Assembly (NCBI RefSeq): GCF_048569485.1
Contig: NC_134357.1
Span: 64,662,168 to 64,726,167, forward strand
Direction of reading: 5' to 3'
Source of the DNA: Anomaloglossus baeobatrachus
Taxonomy: Eukaryota > Chordata > Amphibia > Anura > Aromobatidae
DNA length: 64,000 nt
Of the stretch, positions 47,400-58,710 are shown piece after piece (within the stretch, counting starts at the first letter, position 1; each line of letters starts with the position of its first letter). The notes below the pieces were generated by a model. It was not told the origin of the DNA, did not search any database, and saw only the letters and a program-made list of their open reading frames with translations. The position numbers were made by a program, and so were the translations under genes.

Positions 47400-48420
47400 T
47401 TTTTGTGTGTGTCTGAAGGACTAGAACCCATAACCTCTATAATTGCAGGCAGGAGTTAAATATTTGAGCCACAGGTTATGATGATGTCACAGGGAGAATT
47501 TTGTATCTTCTTTGTAGGCTTAGACACCACAGGCAGATTATACTGGTGCATAGAGATACATTGTACATAGGTGTGTATTTCGAAGTGGTACTTCTCACAT
47601 AGCGAGATCGCTGCTCAGTCACGGTTTTTGTGACGCACCAGTGACCTCATTAGCGATCTCGCTGTGTGTGACACTGAGCAGAGATCTGGCCCCTGCTGTG
47701 AAATCGCTGATCATTTCACACAGTGCTGGTTCATTTTTTTGGACGTTGCTCTCCCGCTGTGAAGCACACATCGCTGTGTTTGACAGCGAGAGAGCAACGA
47801 TGTGAATGTGCAGAGAGCCGGCGTCTGGAAGCTGCGGACGCTGGTAACCAAGATACACATCGGGTAACCAAGCGAGGCGCTTTGCTTGGTTACCCGATAT
47901 TTACCTTGGTTACTAGCGTACACAGCTCTCAGGCTGCCATTGCCGGTTCCCTGCTCCCTGCACACGTAGCCAGAGTACACATCGGGTAACTAAGCGAAGC
48001 GCTCTGCTTAGTAACCCGATGTGTATCCTGGCTACGAGTGCAGGGAGCCAGCGCTAAGCGGTGTGCGCTGGTAACCAGGGTAAATATCGGGTAACCAAGC
48101 AAAGCATTTTGCTTAGTTACCCGATATTAAACTTGGTTACCAAGCGCAGCATCGCTTCTACGAGTCGCTACGGGCTGGTGGCTTGTCACTGGTCGCTGAT
48201 GAGATCTGCCTGATTGACAGCTCACCAGTGATTCTGACCAGGTCATATCGTGGTCGGAATCACTGGTACGTCGTTTAGTGAGACGGTACCCTAAGTCCCT
48301 GTATGTTAGAGAAAGAATAAAATATTTTTCTTACTATAAAATTACTAAAAAATAATAGCTGTGGACACCAACAGAAAAGAAAACAAAAACCCACAGCATT
48401 TATGCAACGTGTGAACATGG
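47400..48420 (+). repeat. Repeated segment, copy C
   Basis: ATTATACTGGTGCATAGAGA near 47537 and ACTATAAAATTACTAAAAAA near 48334 match copies A and B. They are separated by the MITE at 47585. Confidence 0.75.
47585..48291 (-). mobile_element. MITE with three internal palindromes, inside copy C
   Basis: Right flank TAA, left flank GAA (probably a mutated TAA). Ends are GTGGTACTTCTCACATAGCG and the complement of GGGTACCGTCTCACTAAACG. Three successive palindromes share ACATCGGGTAAC(C/T)AAGC. It is the same family as 28600. Confidence 0.82.
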
Positions 48421-49370
48421 CCTTACAGATACCAAAAAGCAATGTCATATAGTGAAGCATATATAAAAGTGAGAAGGTTCTGGCTGCTACAATTATGAAC
48501 AGAAAATAAATCCTCAGGTCCCAACTAGAGATGATCATGATGAACAGATGATATTGCGCCAGTTCTGGATAATTAAAATATGTGTCGGGGATGCCGGAAG
48601 GTTAGATTCCCGGCCTCCTGTACATGGGCCTGGAACCACTGACCTAGACGCCGAACCAAAGTCCTCTGAATCGATCCGCTCATCTCCTCATCTCTAGTCC
48701 CAACCATCCGGGATACAGCAGACAGTCCTGGGCATCTACTGAATGTCCGTCAATGCCAACGCCCATCTGACATCTCCTCCTGCCAGGGCAGAAAGAAATG
48801 GCAAATGAGTGTGGTCAAAATTTGCCGTGACGTGAGTAGCATCATTTGTCCCTCTTTCTGTTCTTCCAAAGTTAAGTGGTATTTAAAGGCAAGATTTGTG
48901 CTACCATATCTGAGAGCCGTATGCAGGCACAGTGCCCCTGAATCCAACAGTGTATCACTTAGTTTACTGGATGCAGCGGTTCTACAGTGTTTTTAGATTT
49001 AGTCATGCAGCAAAGCTGAGAACACTGCCCCTGCAACACACCAGGCTCTCTTTATACCATAGGGATGGGGTTAATGATAATGTCCTGGTGCTAAAACAAT
49101 CATTGCAGGTGAACAACACAAAGGTTTATAAGAGACCCATTGCTCAAAACTGTATTTTAACCCCTACATCATGCTGTCCTCAAATTACGTAGCAAAAACC
49201 TGCTGACAGATTCCTTTGCAACTATGAATGAAGGAACAAAATATAAATCCATAGGCTGCATTATAATAAAGGAGGACAAGTGCTGCAAATACAGGGAAAT
49301 CCTGAAAGTCAGCAGCATAGGTTGACTGTGGAGCTACAACCCGGAGCGGAGCCCACCAGCTCAGCCAGCA
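48421..49370. other. Unassigned, upstream of the candidate gene
   Basis: A small element-like piece lies at 48524-48698 (ACTAGAGATGATC facing TCATCTCTAGT), and an AACCTGCTGACAG-type MITE end at 49198-49220. No further exon is visible upstream on either strand. Confidence 0.4.
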
Positions 49371-49644
49371 TGAGCCCCATACACGTGCCGGGACCCCTCT
49401 GACTGTCACCTAAGCAACGCCGCCACATGGTCCCTGACTTCCGGCTCACGTCACTAGCGTATGACGTGGTACGCAAGGACGGCGGGTCACATGACGGCAG
49501 AGGTGCGACAGCTCTGGTGACCTCACAACAACATACGGCCCGGCCCCGGTGTACGGGCTGCGGCAGTGGCGAGGCTGCGTCATCACCCCCGGGACCTGTG
49601 CATGGACGTGTGAGTGCAGCGCACAGGAAACCACCGAGGACGTC
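49371..49644 (+). promoter_or_regulatory. CpG-rich promoter and 5' UTR with RFX X-box
   Basis: CpG density rises sharply here against a CpG-poor background. GTCACCTAAGCAAC at 49405-49418 fits the RFX X-box (GTHRCC, spacer, RGYAAC) exactly. CTTCCGG at about 49439 is an ETS-type site, TATGACGTGG near 49459 a CRE-like site, and GTCACATGAC near 49488 an M-box/USF-type E-box. No TATA box is seen. A three-codon upstream frame (ATG at 49602, TGA at 49611) precedes the main start. RFX sites next to a gene start are typical of cilium genes. Confidence 0.7.
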
Positions 49645-49688
49645 ATGTCGGAGCCCAGCAGCGCATCCCTGCAGCAGATCCTGGACAG
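49645..49688 (+). CDS. First coding exon of an unidentified host gene
   Basis: ATG at 49645 has G at -3. It opens MSEPSSASLQQILD, after which the two bases AG remain, then the splice donor CAG/GTGAAT at 49686-49694. Without splicing the frame would stop at once (AGG TGA), which supports a real exon with a phase-2 boundary. The exon follows a CpG-rich promoter with an X-box, so a ciliary or centrosomal role is a reasonable inference, but I do not recognise the protein. The next exon is not certain: one phase-compatible candidate is at 59223. Intron 1 begins with a long minisatellite. Confidence 0.6.
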
Positions 49689-49717
49689 GTGAATGGCGGG
49701 GACTGGCTGTGTGGGGA

Positions 49718-52700
49718 GGAGTGCAGCTGTGCTGGGGGAGAAGAGAATGCAGCTGTGCTGGGGGGGAGAGAGAATGCAGCTGTGCTGGGGGGAGAAGAAA
49801 ATGCACCTGGGGGGACAGAGTGCGGCTGTGCTGTGGGGGGAGAAGAGAATGCAGCTGTGCTGTGGGGGGGCAGAGTGCGGCTGTGCTGGGGCAGAAGAGA
49901 ATGCAGCTGGGGGGGCAGAGTGCGACTGTGCTGGGGGAGAAGAGAATGCAGCTGTGCTGGGGAGAAGAGAATGCAGCTGGGGGGGCAGAGTGCGACTGTG
50001 CTGGGGGAGAAGAGAATGCAGCTGTGCTGGGGGGGGGCAGAGTGCGGCTGTGCTGGGGAGAAGAGAATGCAGCTGTGCTGGGGGGGGCAGAGTGCGGCTG
50101 TGGGGGGCAGAGTGCGGCTGTGCTGGGGGAGAAGAGAATGCAGCTGTGCTGTGGGGGGGCAGAGTGCGGCTGTGCTGGGGCAGAAGAGAATGCAGCTGGG
50201 GGGGCAGAGTGCGACTGTGCTGGGGGAGAAGAGAATGCAGCTGTGCTGGGGGGGCAGAGTGCGGCTGTGCTGGGGAGAAGAGAATGCAGCTGTGCTGGGG
50301 GGGGCAGAGTGCGGCTGTGCTGGGGGAGAAGAGAATGCAGCTGGGGGGGCAGAGTGCGACTGTGCTGGGGGAGAAGAGAATGCAGCTGTACTGGGGGGGG
50401 AAGAGTGCGGCTGTGCTGGGGCAGAAGAGAATGCAGCTGTGCTGGGGGGGGAGAGTGCGGCTGTGCTGGGGCAGAAGAGAATGCAGCTGGGGGAGGCAGA
50501 GTGCGACTGCTGGGGGAGAAGAGAATGCAGCTGGGGGAGGCAGAGTGCGACTGTGCTGGGGGAGAAGAGAATGCGGCTGTGCTGGGGGAGAAGAGAATGC
50601 AGCTGGCGGGGGCAGAGTGCGATTGTGCTGGGGGAGAAGAGAATGCAGCTGGGGGGGGCAGAGTGCGGCTGTGCTGGGGCAGAAGAGAATGCAGCTGGGG
50701 GAGGCAGAGTGCGACTGTGCTGGGGGAAAAGAGAATGCAGCTGGGGGAGGCAGAGTGCGACTGTGCTGGGGGAAAAGAGAATGCAGCTGGGGGAGGCAGA
50801 GTGCGACTGTGCTGGGGGAAAAGAGAATGCAGCTGGGGGAGGCAGAGTGCGACTGTGCTGGGGGAAAAGAGAATGCAGCTGGGGGAGGCAGAGTGCGACT
50901 GTGCTGGGGGAGAAGAGAATGCAGCTGGGGGGGGCAGAGTGCGGCTGTGCTGGGGGAGAAGAGAATGCAGCTGGGGGGGCAGAGTGCGATTGTGCTGGGG
51001 GAGAAGAGAATGCAGCTGGGGGGGGCAGAGTGCGGCTGTGCTGGGGGAGAAGAGAATGCAGCTGGGGGGGGCAGAGTGCGGCTGTGCTGGGGGAGAAGAG
51101 AATGCAGCTGGCGGGGGCAGAGTGCGACTGTGCTGGGGGGAGAAGAGAATGCAGCTGGCGGGGGCAGAGTGCGACTGTGCTGGGGGGAGAAGAAAATGCA
51201 GCTGGGGGGCAGAGTGCGACTGTGCTGGGGGAGAAGAAAATGCAGCTGGGGGGGCAGAGTGCGACTGTGCTGGGGGAGAAGAGAATGCAGCTGGGGGGGC
51301 AGAGTGCGACTGTGCTGGGGGAGAAGAGCATGCAGCTGGGGGGGCAGAGTGCGACTGTGCTGGGGGAGAAGAGTATGCAGCTGTGCTGGGGAGGGGAAGA
51401 GTGCGGCTGTGCTGGGGCAGAAGAGAATGCAGCTGTGCTGGGGGGGGGCAGAGTGCGATTGTGCTGGGGGAGAAGAGAATGCAGCTGGGGGGGGCAGAGT
51501 GCGGCTGTGCTGGGGGAGAAGAGAATGCAGCTGGCGGGGGCAGAGTGCGACTGTGCTGGGGGAGAAGAAAATGCAGCTGGGGGCAGAGTGCGACTGTGCT
51601 GGGGGAGAAGAAAATGCAGCTGGGGGGGCAGAGTGCGACTGTGCTGGGGGAGAAGAGAATGCAGCTGGGGGGGCAGAGTGCGACTGTGCTGGGGGAGAAG
51701 AGTATGCAGCTGTGCTGGGGAGGGGAAGAGTGCGGCTGTGCTGGGGCAGAAGAGAATGCAGCTGTGCTGGGGGGGTAGAGTGCGGCTGTGCTGGGGGAGA
51801 AGAGAATGCAGCTGGGGGAGGCAGAGTGCGGCTGTGCTGGGGGAGAAGAGAATGCAGCTGGCGGGGGCAGAGTGCGATTGTGCTGGGGGAGAAGAGAATG
51901 CAGCTGGGGGAGGCAGAGTGCGGCTGTGCTGGGGGAGAAGAGAATGCAGCTGGCGGGGGCAGAGTGCGATTGTGCTGGGGGAGAAGAGAATGCAGCTGGC
52001 GGGGGCAGAGTGCGACTGTGCTGGGGGAGAAGAAAATGCAGCTGGGGGGCAGAGTGCGACTGTGCTGGGGGGGCAGAGTGCGACTGTGCTGGGGGAGAAG
52101 AGAATGCAGCTGGGGGGGGCAGAGTGCGACTGTGCTGGGGGAGAAGAGTATGCAGCTGTGCTGGGGAGGGGAAGAGTGCGGCTGTGCTGGGGCAGAAGAG
52201 AATGCAGCTGTGCTGGGGGGGGAGAGTGCGGCTCTGCTGGGGGAGAAGAGAATGCAGCTGGGGGGGCAGTGCGACTGTGCTGGGGGAGAAGAGAATGCAG
52301 CTGTGCTGGGGGGGGCAGAGTGCGGCTGTGCTGGGGGAGAAGAGAATGCAGCTGGGGGGGCAGAGTGCGGCTGTGCTGGGGCAGAAGAGAATGCAGCTGG
52401 GGGGGCAGAGTGCGACTGTGCTGGGGGAGAAGAGAATGCAGCTGGGGGGGGCAGAGTGCGGCTGTGCTGGGGGAGAAGAGAATGCAGCTGGCGGGGGCAG
52501 AGTGCGGCTGTGCTGGGGGAGAAGAGAATGCAGCTGTGCTGGGGGGGGGCAGAGTGCGGCTGTGCTGGGGCAGAAGAGAATGCAGCTGGGGGGCAGAGTG
52601 CGGCTGTGCTGGGGGAGAAGAGAATGCAGCTGGGGGAGGCAGAGTGCGGCTGTGCTGGGGGAGAAGAGAATGCAGCTGTGCTGGGGGGGCAGAGTGCGGC

Positions 52701-53130
52701 TGTGCTGGGGCAGAAGAGAATGCAGCTGGGGGGCAGAGTGCGACTGTGCTGGGGGAGAAGAGAATGCAGCTGGGGGGGGCAGAGTGCGACTGTGCTGGGG
52801 GAGAAGAGAATGCAGCTGGGGGGGGCAGAGTGCGACTGTGCTGGGGGAGAAGAGAATGCAGCTGGGGGGGGCAGAGTGCGACTGTGCTGGGGAGAAGAGT
52901 ATGCAGCTGTGCTGGGGGGGAAGAGTATGCAGCTGTGCTGGGGGGGAAGAGTGCGGCTGTGCTGGGGCAGAAGAGAATGCAGCTGGGGGGCAGAGTGCGG
53001 CTGTGCTGGGGGAGCGGAGAGTGCGGCTGTGCTGGGGGGGGAGGGTGCGGCTGTGCTGGGGGGGGGGAGAGTGCGGCTGTGCTGGGGGGGGGGGGAGAGT
53101 GCGGCTGTGCTGGAGGGGAGAGAGTGTGGC
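49718..53130 (+). repeat. G-rich minisatellite of about 44-46 bp, 3.4 kb, in intron 1
   Basis: About 75 tandem units built on GAGAAGAGAATGCAGCTG, a run of G, GCAGAGTGCGACTGTGCTG and another G run. Units vary by G-run length and by presence of TGTGCTG. Most units carry a CAGCTG E-box. The plus strand, which would be the non-template strand of the candidate gene, is strongly G-rich. Because many units are 45 bp and lack stops, huge open frames appear on both strands; these are not genes. The last part (53020-53180) degenerates to G runs. Confidence 0.93.
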
Positions 53131-53180
53131 AGTGTGGAGGTCTGCGCTGGGGAGAGGGCAGATGGCATACGACAGTGCGG

Positions 53181-54590
53181 GGGGGGGGGAGGGAGGAGTA
53201 TGTGGTGTTGCTGATTTTCCTTTGGCCTACCCACAGATCTGCAGCAAAATCCACAAATCCAGAATAATAAGACTTTACTCAGGTTAATATAATCCATGTC
53301 CCCCGCTGCTCTGTGTACGACGCCCCCAGGTTGGCAGTGCCATCTGAGGTGACAGCTGCAATGCGTGTATGTGACGAGTCTGCATTGCTATAGTTCAGGT
53401 TGTACTGAGAATGTCGAGAGGCCGCGCGATCTTTTCCAGAGATGTGTCCAAATCCATGGAGAGTGCTGCGCGTGCATGGCCACCTTTCCATTCACACAGC
53501 GAATCATGGAGACTGCGCATGTATCAATTATAACATTGCTGTTAATAGGCCTTAAAGGTCCCAGAGGCATTTGGTAACCGACGGCCGTACTCCGACCTCA
53601 GTGACTGGTGCAGTGCGTTCAGAAAGGTTGTGCACTGTGGTTTCGGTTTTATTTCTCCATACGACAAGCACTACTTTCAGTTACTGATCTAGGATGCAGA
53701 AGGGAATACTGCTCAGAGGTTGGCTCATAACCACATTGCGTAGTAAAATCTTAGTTATGAGTCAGTTAGAGCAGACCCGTTTACCCTCCCACAATGGGGA
53801 GGCACTTTTTTTTTTATTGCACTTTTTGTCTTTTTATTTTTTGTCTTGCATTTGCAGTTTTGTGTAGTATTTGCTCAACCATTCAGGCTGTTAGTTACAC
53901 GTCAGATTCCCAAGTGTTGACCAGCCACCAGTGTTTAAGTGATGAGATCCACAGAGGTGGGGAAACTACGGACACTAAAGCCCCCTGTGTGCAGTGTTGG
54001 TACCCCCTTGAGGCTCTACTGTTAATATCAAGATACGTGAACGTATTGATGAATCGATGCCAGGTTCATGTCACATAAATGGCTGTGAAAATTAGTTTTA
54101 AAATAACATTTAAAATGAGTTAAAATCGCCCCCATGTTTTTCAAATAAATACATAAAAACCCGTAAAGCATGTTTAGTCTTGTATTGCTACATTAAGGTA
54201 AACGTATGCCAATAAATGGGTTATCCTGCCAAAAACAAAGTCTTATATCGCTCAATTGACAGAATTGTAAATCAGTTGTGGAAGCTTAGAAAATGGTGAC
54301 ACAAACCAAAATGAGAAAGAAAGGGAAGAATATAATGTATAACTTTGGTATCACCACTGTCAATGTACGTCTGACCTACAGAATCTCAGCAGGGCGTTGC
54401 ATGCCGAAAAAGATATCACAACTACAAAACTATAATTTTGTTTCTTTCACTGAGAGCAATCAATCATGGTCATCCATGGCACAATGCTTATGTCCTTAGG
54501 GTTCAGAGAACGAACGCTGTTATTTCTACCTTCTGCTTTGGATTTATCAAGTTAAGATTGTGAAATGTTTTCCATCGCTGTCAATTGGAA
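53181..54590. other. Unassigned, probable intron or intergenic DNA
   Basis: TTTTCCTTTGGCCTACCCAC followed by AG at 53213-53234 looks like a splice acceptor, but the phase-compatible frame stops after ten codons, so no exon is called. No other feature recognised. Confidence 0.4.
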
Positions 54591-55690
54591 ATCTATGGCT
54601 TCATTGTAAAAGACTTTCCCTTATGAGCTGCGGCCACCACTCATATAGACAGCGAATAGTTCAGTGGTCTCACACGCTCACTACATCTATTCACCGAGAA
54701 TGGACCCCCATGATCATATACCTATCAGCTGTAGTGTGCATAGGTGATAAATGCTGCTGGGGATGAGCACTTTTTCTTGCATTTTTTTCTTTTTATAAAG
54801 TGAACCTGTCAGCAGGTTTTTCCCTTATTAGCTGTGGCCTCCACCAGTGGGCAGTTATATTCAGCGTTCTAGAATACTGTATATAAGAACCCACGCCACT
54901 CTCTATAATGTAAAAAACACCTTTATACTACTCACCTAGAGGCGGTCCGGTCCGATGGGTGTCGCTGCTCTCGGTCCGGTGCCTCCTGCATCTTTTGTGA
55001 TCGCCGTAGTCCTTCTTCTGAGGCCTGTGTGGGTGACGCATCCTACGTCATCCACACAGGCCAGCATTGCACTCCTGCGCAGGCACACTTTGATCTGCCA
55101 TGCTGAGGGCATATTAAAGTATTGTAGTGCGCATGTGCGGGCGGACTGTGACATTTCTTTGCGCCTGCACATTACAGGACTTTGATCTGCCATCAGCGGG
55201 CAGGTCAAAGTGTTCCTGCGCAGGACCGCTATGTCGGCCTGTGTGTGCGGCTGTGCTTGGGGGGGTGGGGGGGCATCCACATGGTGTTCAGAAGGAGGAC
55301 CGCGATCGTAGTAGAGAGGAGGCGCCGGACCGGAGAGCAGCGACACCCATCAGACCACACTGCCCTCTAGGTGAGTATAATAAAGGTGTTTTTTACGTTA
55401 TACACAGCGGCCTGGGCTCTTGTATACAGTATTCTAGATGCTGTATATAAAAGCCCACTGGTGGTGGCCGCAGCTAATAAGGGAAAAGCCTGCTGACAGG
55501 TTCCCTTTATAAAAAGAAAAAAAATGCAAAAAAAGTGCTCATCCTCAGCAGCATTTATCACCTATGCACACCACAGCCAATAAGTATCTGATCATGGGGG
55601 TCCTTTCTCGGTGAATGGATGTAGTGAGCGTGTGAGACCACTGCACTATTTACTATCTACATGAGTGGTGGCTGCACACACCCTACTCCT
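54591..55690. repeat. 1.1-kb foldback element
   Basis: Long imperfect inverted repeat. The outer arms (54600-54790 and 55510-55680) share AGCTGCGGCCACCACTCAT-type sequence and GTGATAAATGCTGCTG facing CAGCAGCATTTATCAC. The inner ends (AGTGAACCTGTCAGCAGG at 54799 and CCTGCTGACAGGTTCCCT near 55490) are those of a MITE inserted at the centre. Non-coding. Confidence 0.78.
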
Positions 55691-55740
55691 CCATTCACAT
55701 AGACTGGGCGCCACATTCTTGGCATTGGTGATGAATGTTT

Positions 55741-55868
55741 TTTTGGGACAATCCCTTTAAGGCACTGAAACTTCATGGCTGTCTTAGGTTGAACTAGATG
55801 GACCTAGGTCTTTTTTCAACCTAAGTAACTATGTAACTATGTAACTATGTCTTATATGTCGGTCTATA
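55741..55868 (+). mobile_element. CR1-type LINE 3' end
   Basis: GGTTGAACTAGATGGACCTA, then TCTTTTTTCAACCTAAG, then tandem TAACTATG units. This is the widespread 3' terminus of CR1-like LINEs in amphibians, with its short tandem tail. Only the end is present. Confidence 0.75.
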
Positions 55869-56654
55869 ATAGCAATAGGACAATAACTAAAGTCAACGAC
55901 CCTTCCGCCTCCAGTGACGGCTAGGACTTTGCTCATAGTTCTCATATTGCAGAGAATCACAGGATGTGACTTTCTCCAAAACTGGCCCCAGCCGCATGTG
56001 TCAGAGGGGGATTATATATAGTACGTGATGTGAAACTCACCTTGGCTTCGCAGTATTACTTCATGTTGCTATATTTGTTAATAAAACTAAGGAAATGAGC
56101 CGGAGCATAAGTTGGTATATGGGCAATGCATTAGATTCACACTGTGGCCATTTCACAAACAAAACCCAAAAGAGACCCCCCCCCCCTTGACAAGGTAAAG
56201 GTATACCCAGTCAGGACGGTCCTAGCTGGTCTCTATTATTAAAACCTTACCTTGTGTCAGCAAACCTCAGTGTGAACAAGGGCAGAGCAGCACAGGGGCC
56301 CCGACTGCTCAGACACGTGTCCACCGGATACTATATAGAGACATACGTGGCTCAGAAAGGGGGCCACATCCCTGTATGTGCAAAAAAATAAAGAAATGAG
56401 TCTGAGCATAAATTGGTATACATGCAGTGCGCAAGAGCACATACACACTGTGACCATTTCACTGACTGAACCCAAGTAAACAAACAAAAAACCAACAAAT
56501 TGAGCATATTTCCTATAGTTAGTAAATGAGTAGACAGTAATAATAGTGTATGTAAATGACATGGGGTACTTATTAATTCCTGTGCCCTCTGTCATGCTGC
56601 TGCAAAGATAGAAGCGCGTGGCCACTGAAGCTGGTCGGAATCAGCAATCTGACC
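55869..56654. other. Unassigned, with an internal duplication
   Basis: A segment of about 80 bp occurs twice (56093-56170 and 56393-56475; shared GAGCATAA, TTGGTATA and CATTTCAC). Family unknown. Confidence 0.45.
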
Positions 56655-57377
56655 TTAAAGTTCTGGGTGCATATTGCTAATCCCTGCTAACTGTCCCTGT
56701 ATCTAGTATCCTAGATAAAGAGATCTTTACAAAAAGTATTTCTAAAGATCCTTTATGATATGCTAATGAGCACAGGGACTAGTCACAAGGGTGTTCTATC
56801 CCCCGACTAGCCGCCCTCTTAGCATGTTAGCACACCCAGAGGGACATGCTAAAATACTATTCAGTGCCCATTGCCTAGCGTCCTCAGCGGTGACGCACGT
56901 ACCTGTGCCCGTTGTCGCTGCATCAGATGCCTGGCAGTGCACATGATCAGAAGTCCCAGCACTTACGGTCATGCACACTAGACCTCTCTGAAACCGGGGC
57001 GCATACATCTGGCTTCATAGTGCACATGACCGGAAGTGCGGGGCATTCTGATCATGTACACTGACCCTAAACCCGGCGTCTAATGCGGTGACAACGGACA
57101 ACCGTACGTGCGTCACCACTGATGACACTAGGCAATGGGCGCTTAATAGCATGTTAGCACGCTCCTCTGGGTGTGCTAGCATGCGAAGAGGGCAGGTTAG
57201 CAACGGGGTTATAATGCCCTTGTGACTAGTCCCTGCCTTCATTAGCATATCATAAAGGATCTTTATAAATAATTTTTCTAAAGATCTCTTTAGCTATGCT
57301 ACTAGATGCAGGGATTAGCAATATGCACCCAGAACTGCTTGTGGTACTGGGTGCATATTAGACCTGACAGGTTCCCT
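56655..57377. mobile_element. TTAA-type palindromic element, left end truncated
   Basis: Relative of the element at 19243: inverted halves with GTTCTGGGTGCATATTGC and ATGCTAATGAG. The right end GACAGGTTCCCT is followed by TTAA at 57378-57381; the matching left end is missing. Confidence 0.72.
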
Positions 57378-57381
57378 TTAA

Positions 57382-58506
57382 AGGGAATCTGTCACCAGTT
57401 CTATGCCTTTATAAGCCTTGCTCATCACCTTTTAGAAACATGTTGATGGCGTTCCTAAAACCATATTATATCCTCATAGCTTCCCCTGCATGTCTGCAAA
57501 AAACTGTTTAGATTCATGTCCGCTCTGCAAGAACTGCCCAGAATGATCGAGCGCTCCAGATCCCGCTCCACGCAGCCCCAGTCCTTTCAAATAACGCATC
57601 TTGTAACAGACATCATCCATACGGTGCTTGAAGTCTCACTCCTACGCGGTAAAATCAGAGACCGGCAGAGCAAAGACCTGTCATGTGCAGGCATCGGCTT
57701 CACTTGTACGTCCCTGGCTTTTCAGTAGGGCAGAGTGAGGCGCCTGCACAGGGCTCTGATTCCACTGCGCAGGCGCGAGACTTCCAGCACTGTGTGGATG
57801 AAGTAGAAAATGTCATCCGCTTTCATCCATTTAAAAAAGCGAAAAAACTGTGGGAAGAAAAGGCGCAAATAGGGTCTTACCCGGTATAGCAATGGGAGGT
57901 CAATGTATAACAGGAACACTCACCTGATGCGGTTGTGCCAGTCACAACCCCTTTGACAGCATGAAAGTAACGTGGAAGGCAGCAGTCCCGCAAAACGGAA
58001 TGATTTCAGACAACAGGAGAAAAGCAGGTTTAAATACCGCGCCAAACCACAGGAGTCCAGATGAAGTTAGTAAATCTCTTTTCTTTATTTTCACAGGTCT
58101 ACGCGTTTCAAGGACATATCCGTCCTCTTCCTCAGGACAAAATGCAGAGAATACTATAGCGAAAAAGTTGTTTTTCGCTATAGTATTCTCTGCATTTTGT
58201 CCTGAGGAAGAGGACGGATATGTCCTTGAAACGCGTAGACCTGTGAAAATAAAGAAAAGAGATTTACTAACTGCATCCATTTAAAAAAGGCAGCATCTGA
58301 AGTGACCGGGGAGGTGCGGAGCGCGATCTGTAATCACCCAGCACACCGGACCCCACAATTTGCATGGAGCACTGGAAATGAATTAAGCACTTTTCTGAGC
58401 TAAGTAGGGGCACCTATGAGGGTATAAAGGGGCTCTAGGAACCTAATTTACATGGTTTTAAAGGTGATGGGCAGGTTTTCTAAGGCATAACTGGTGACTG
58501 GTTCCT
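57382..58506. mobile_element. TTAA-type element hosting a Penelope-like insertion
   Basis: Begins AGGGAATCTGTCACCAGTT right after the TTAA shared with its neighbour, and ends at the complement of AGGAACCAGTCACCAGTT. It is split by an insertion at 57840. Confidence 0.72.
57840..58273. mobile_element. Penelope-like insertion with 16-bp target duplication
   Basis: A 434-bp insertion bounded by the identical 16-mer CATCCATTTAAAAAAG (57824-57839 and 58274-58289). A long target duplication points to target-primed retrotransposition rather than a DNA transposon. Its right half is a perfect 101-bp inverted repeat (58066-58166 and 58171-58271) with a 4-base spacer. The arms carry CCTGAGGAAGAGGAC and TCCTTGAAACGCG, the sort of end motif found in Penelope-like elements of frogs. 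It is recent, since the arms are identical. Confidence 0.65.
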
Positions 58507-58707
58507 TGCTAGTAACTGGCCACTCTGAGACTGCAGCGGTGGCCGATAACGTAGGCAAGAAGCTTTCAACAATAGAAATAAAAATTCATCTGTTCTTGAG
58601 AATGGAGAGGATTAAGTACCACTAAATTGCAAAGCTGTTTTTTTTTTTTTTTTTTTTTTTTTTAAATGCAAGCAATTTCAGCCATTTAAGTACTTGAGGC
58701 AACCTCT
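58507..58707. other. Unassigned, with poly-T
   Basis: Includes a T run at 58638-58663; nothing else recognised. Confidence 0.45.
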
Positions 58708-58710
58708 TAA

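Noticed and set aside
53213-53267. Splice acceptor and exon after the large minisatellite
   Set aside because: The phase-compatible frame stops after ten codons and there is no donor.
49427-53297. Open frames of 500-1283 codons on both strands
   Set aside because: They are products of a stop-free tandem repeat; several frames on both strands are open at once and none has a start context, domain or codon bias.
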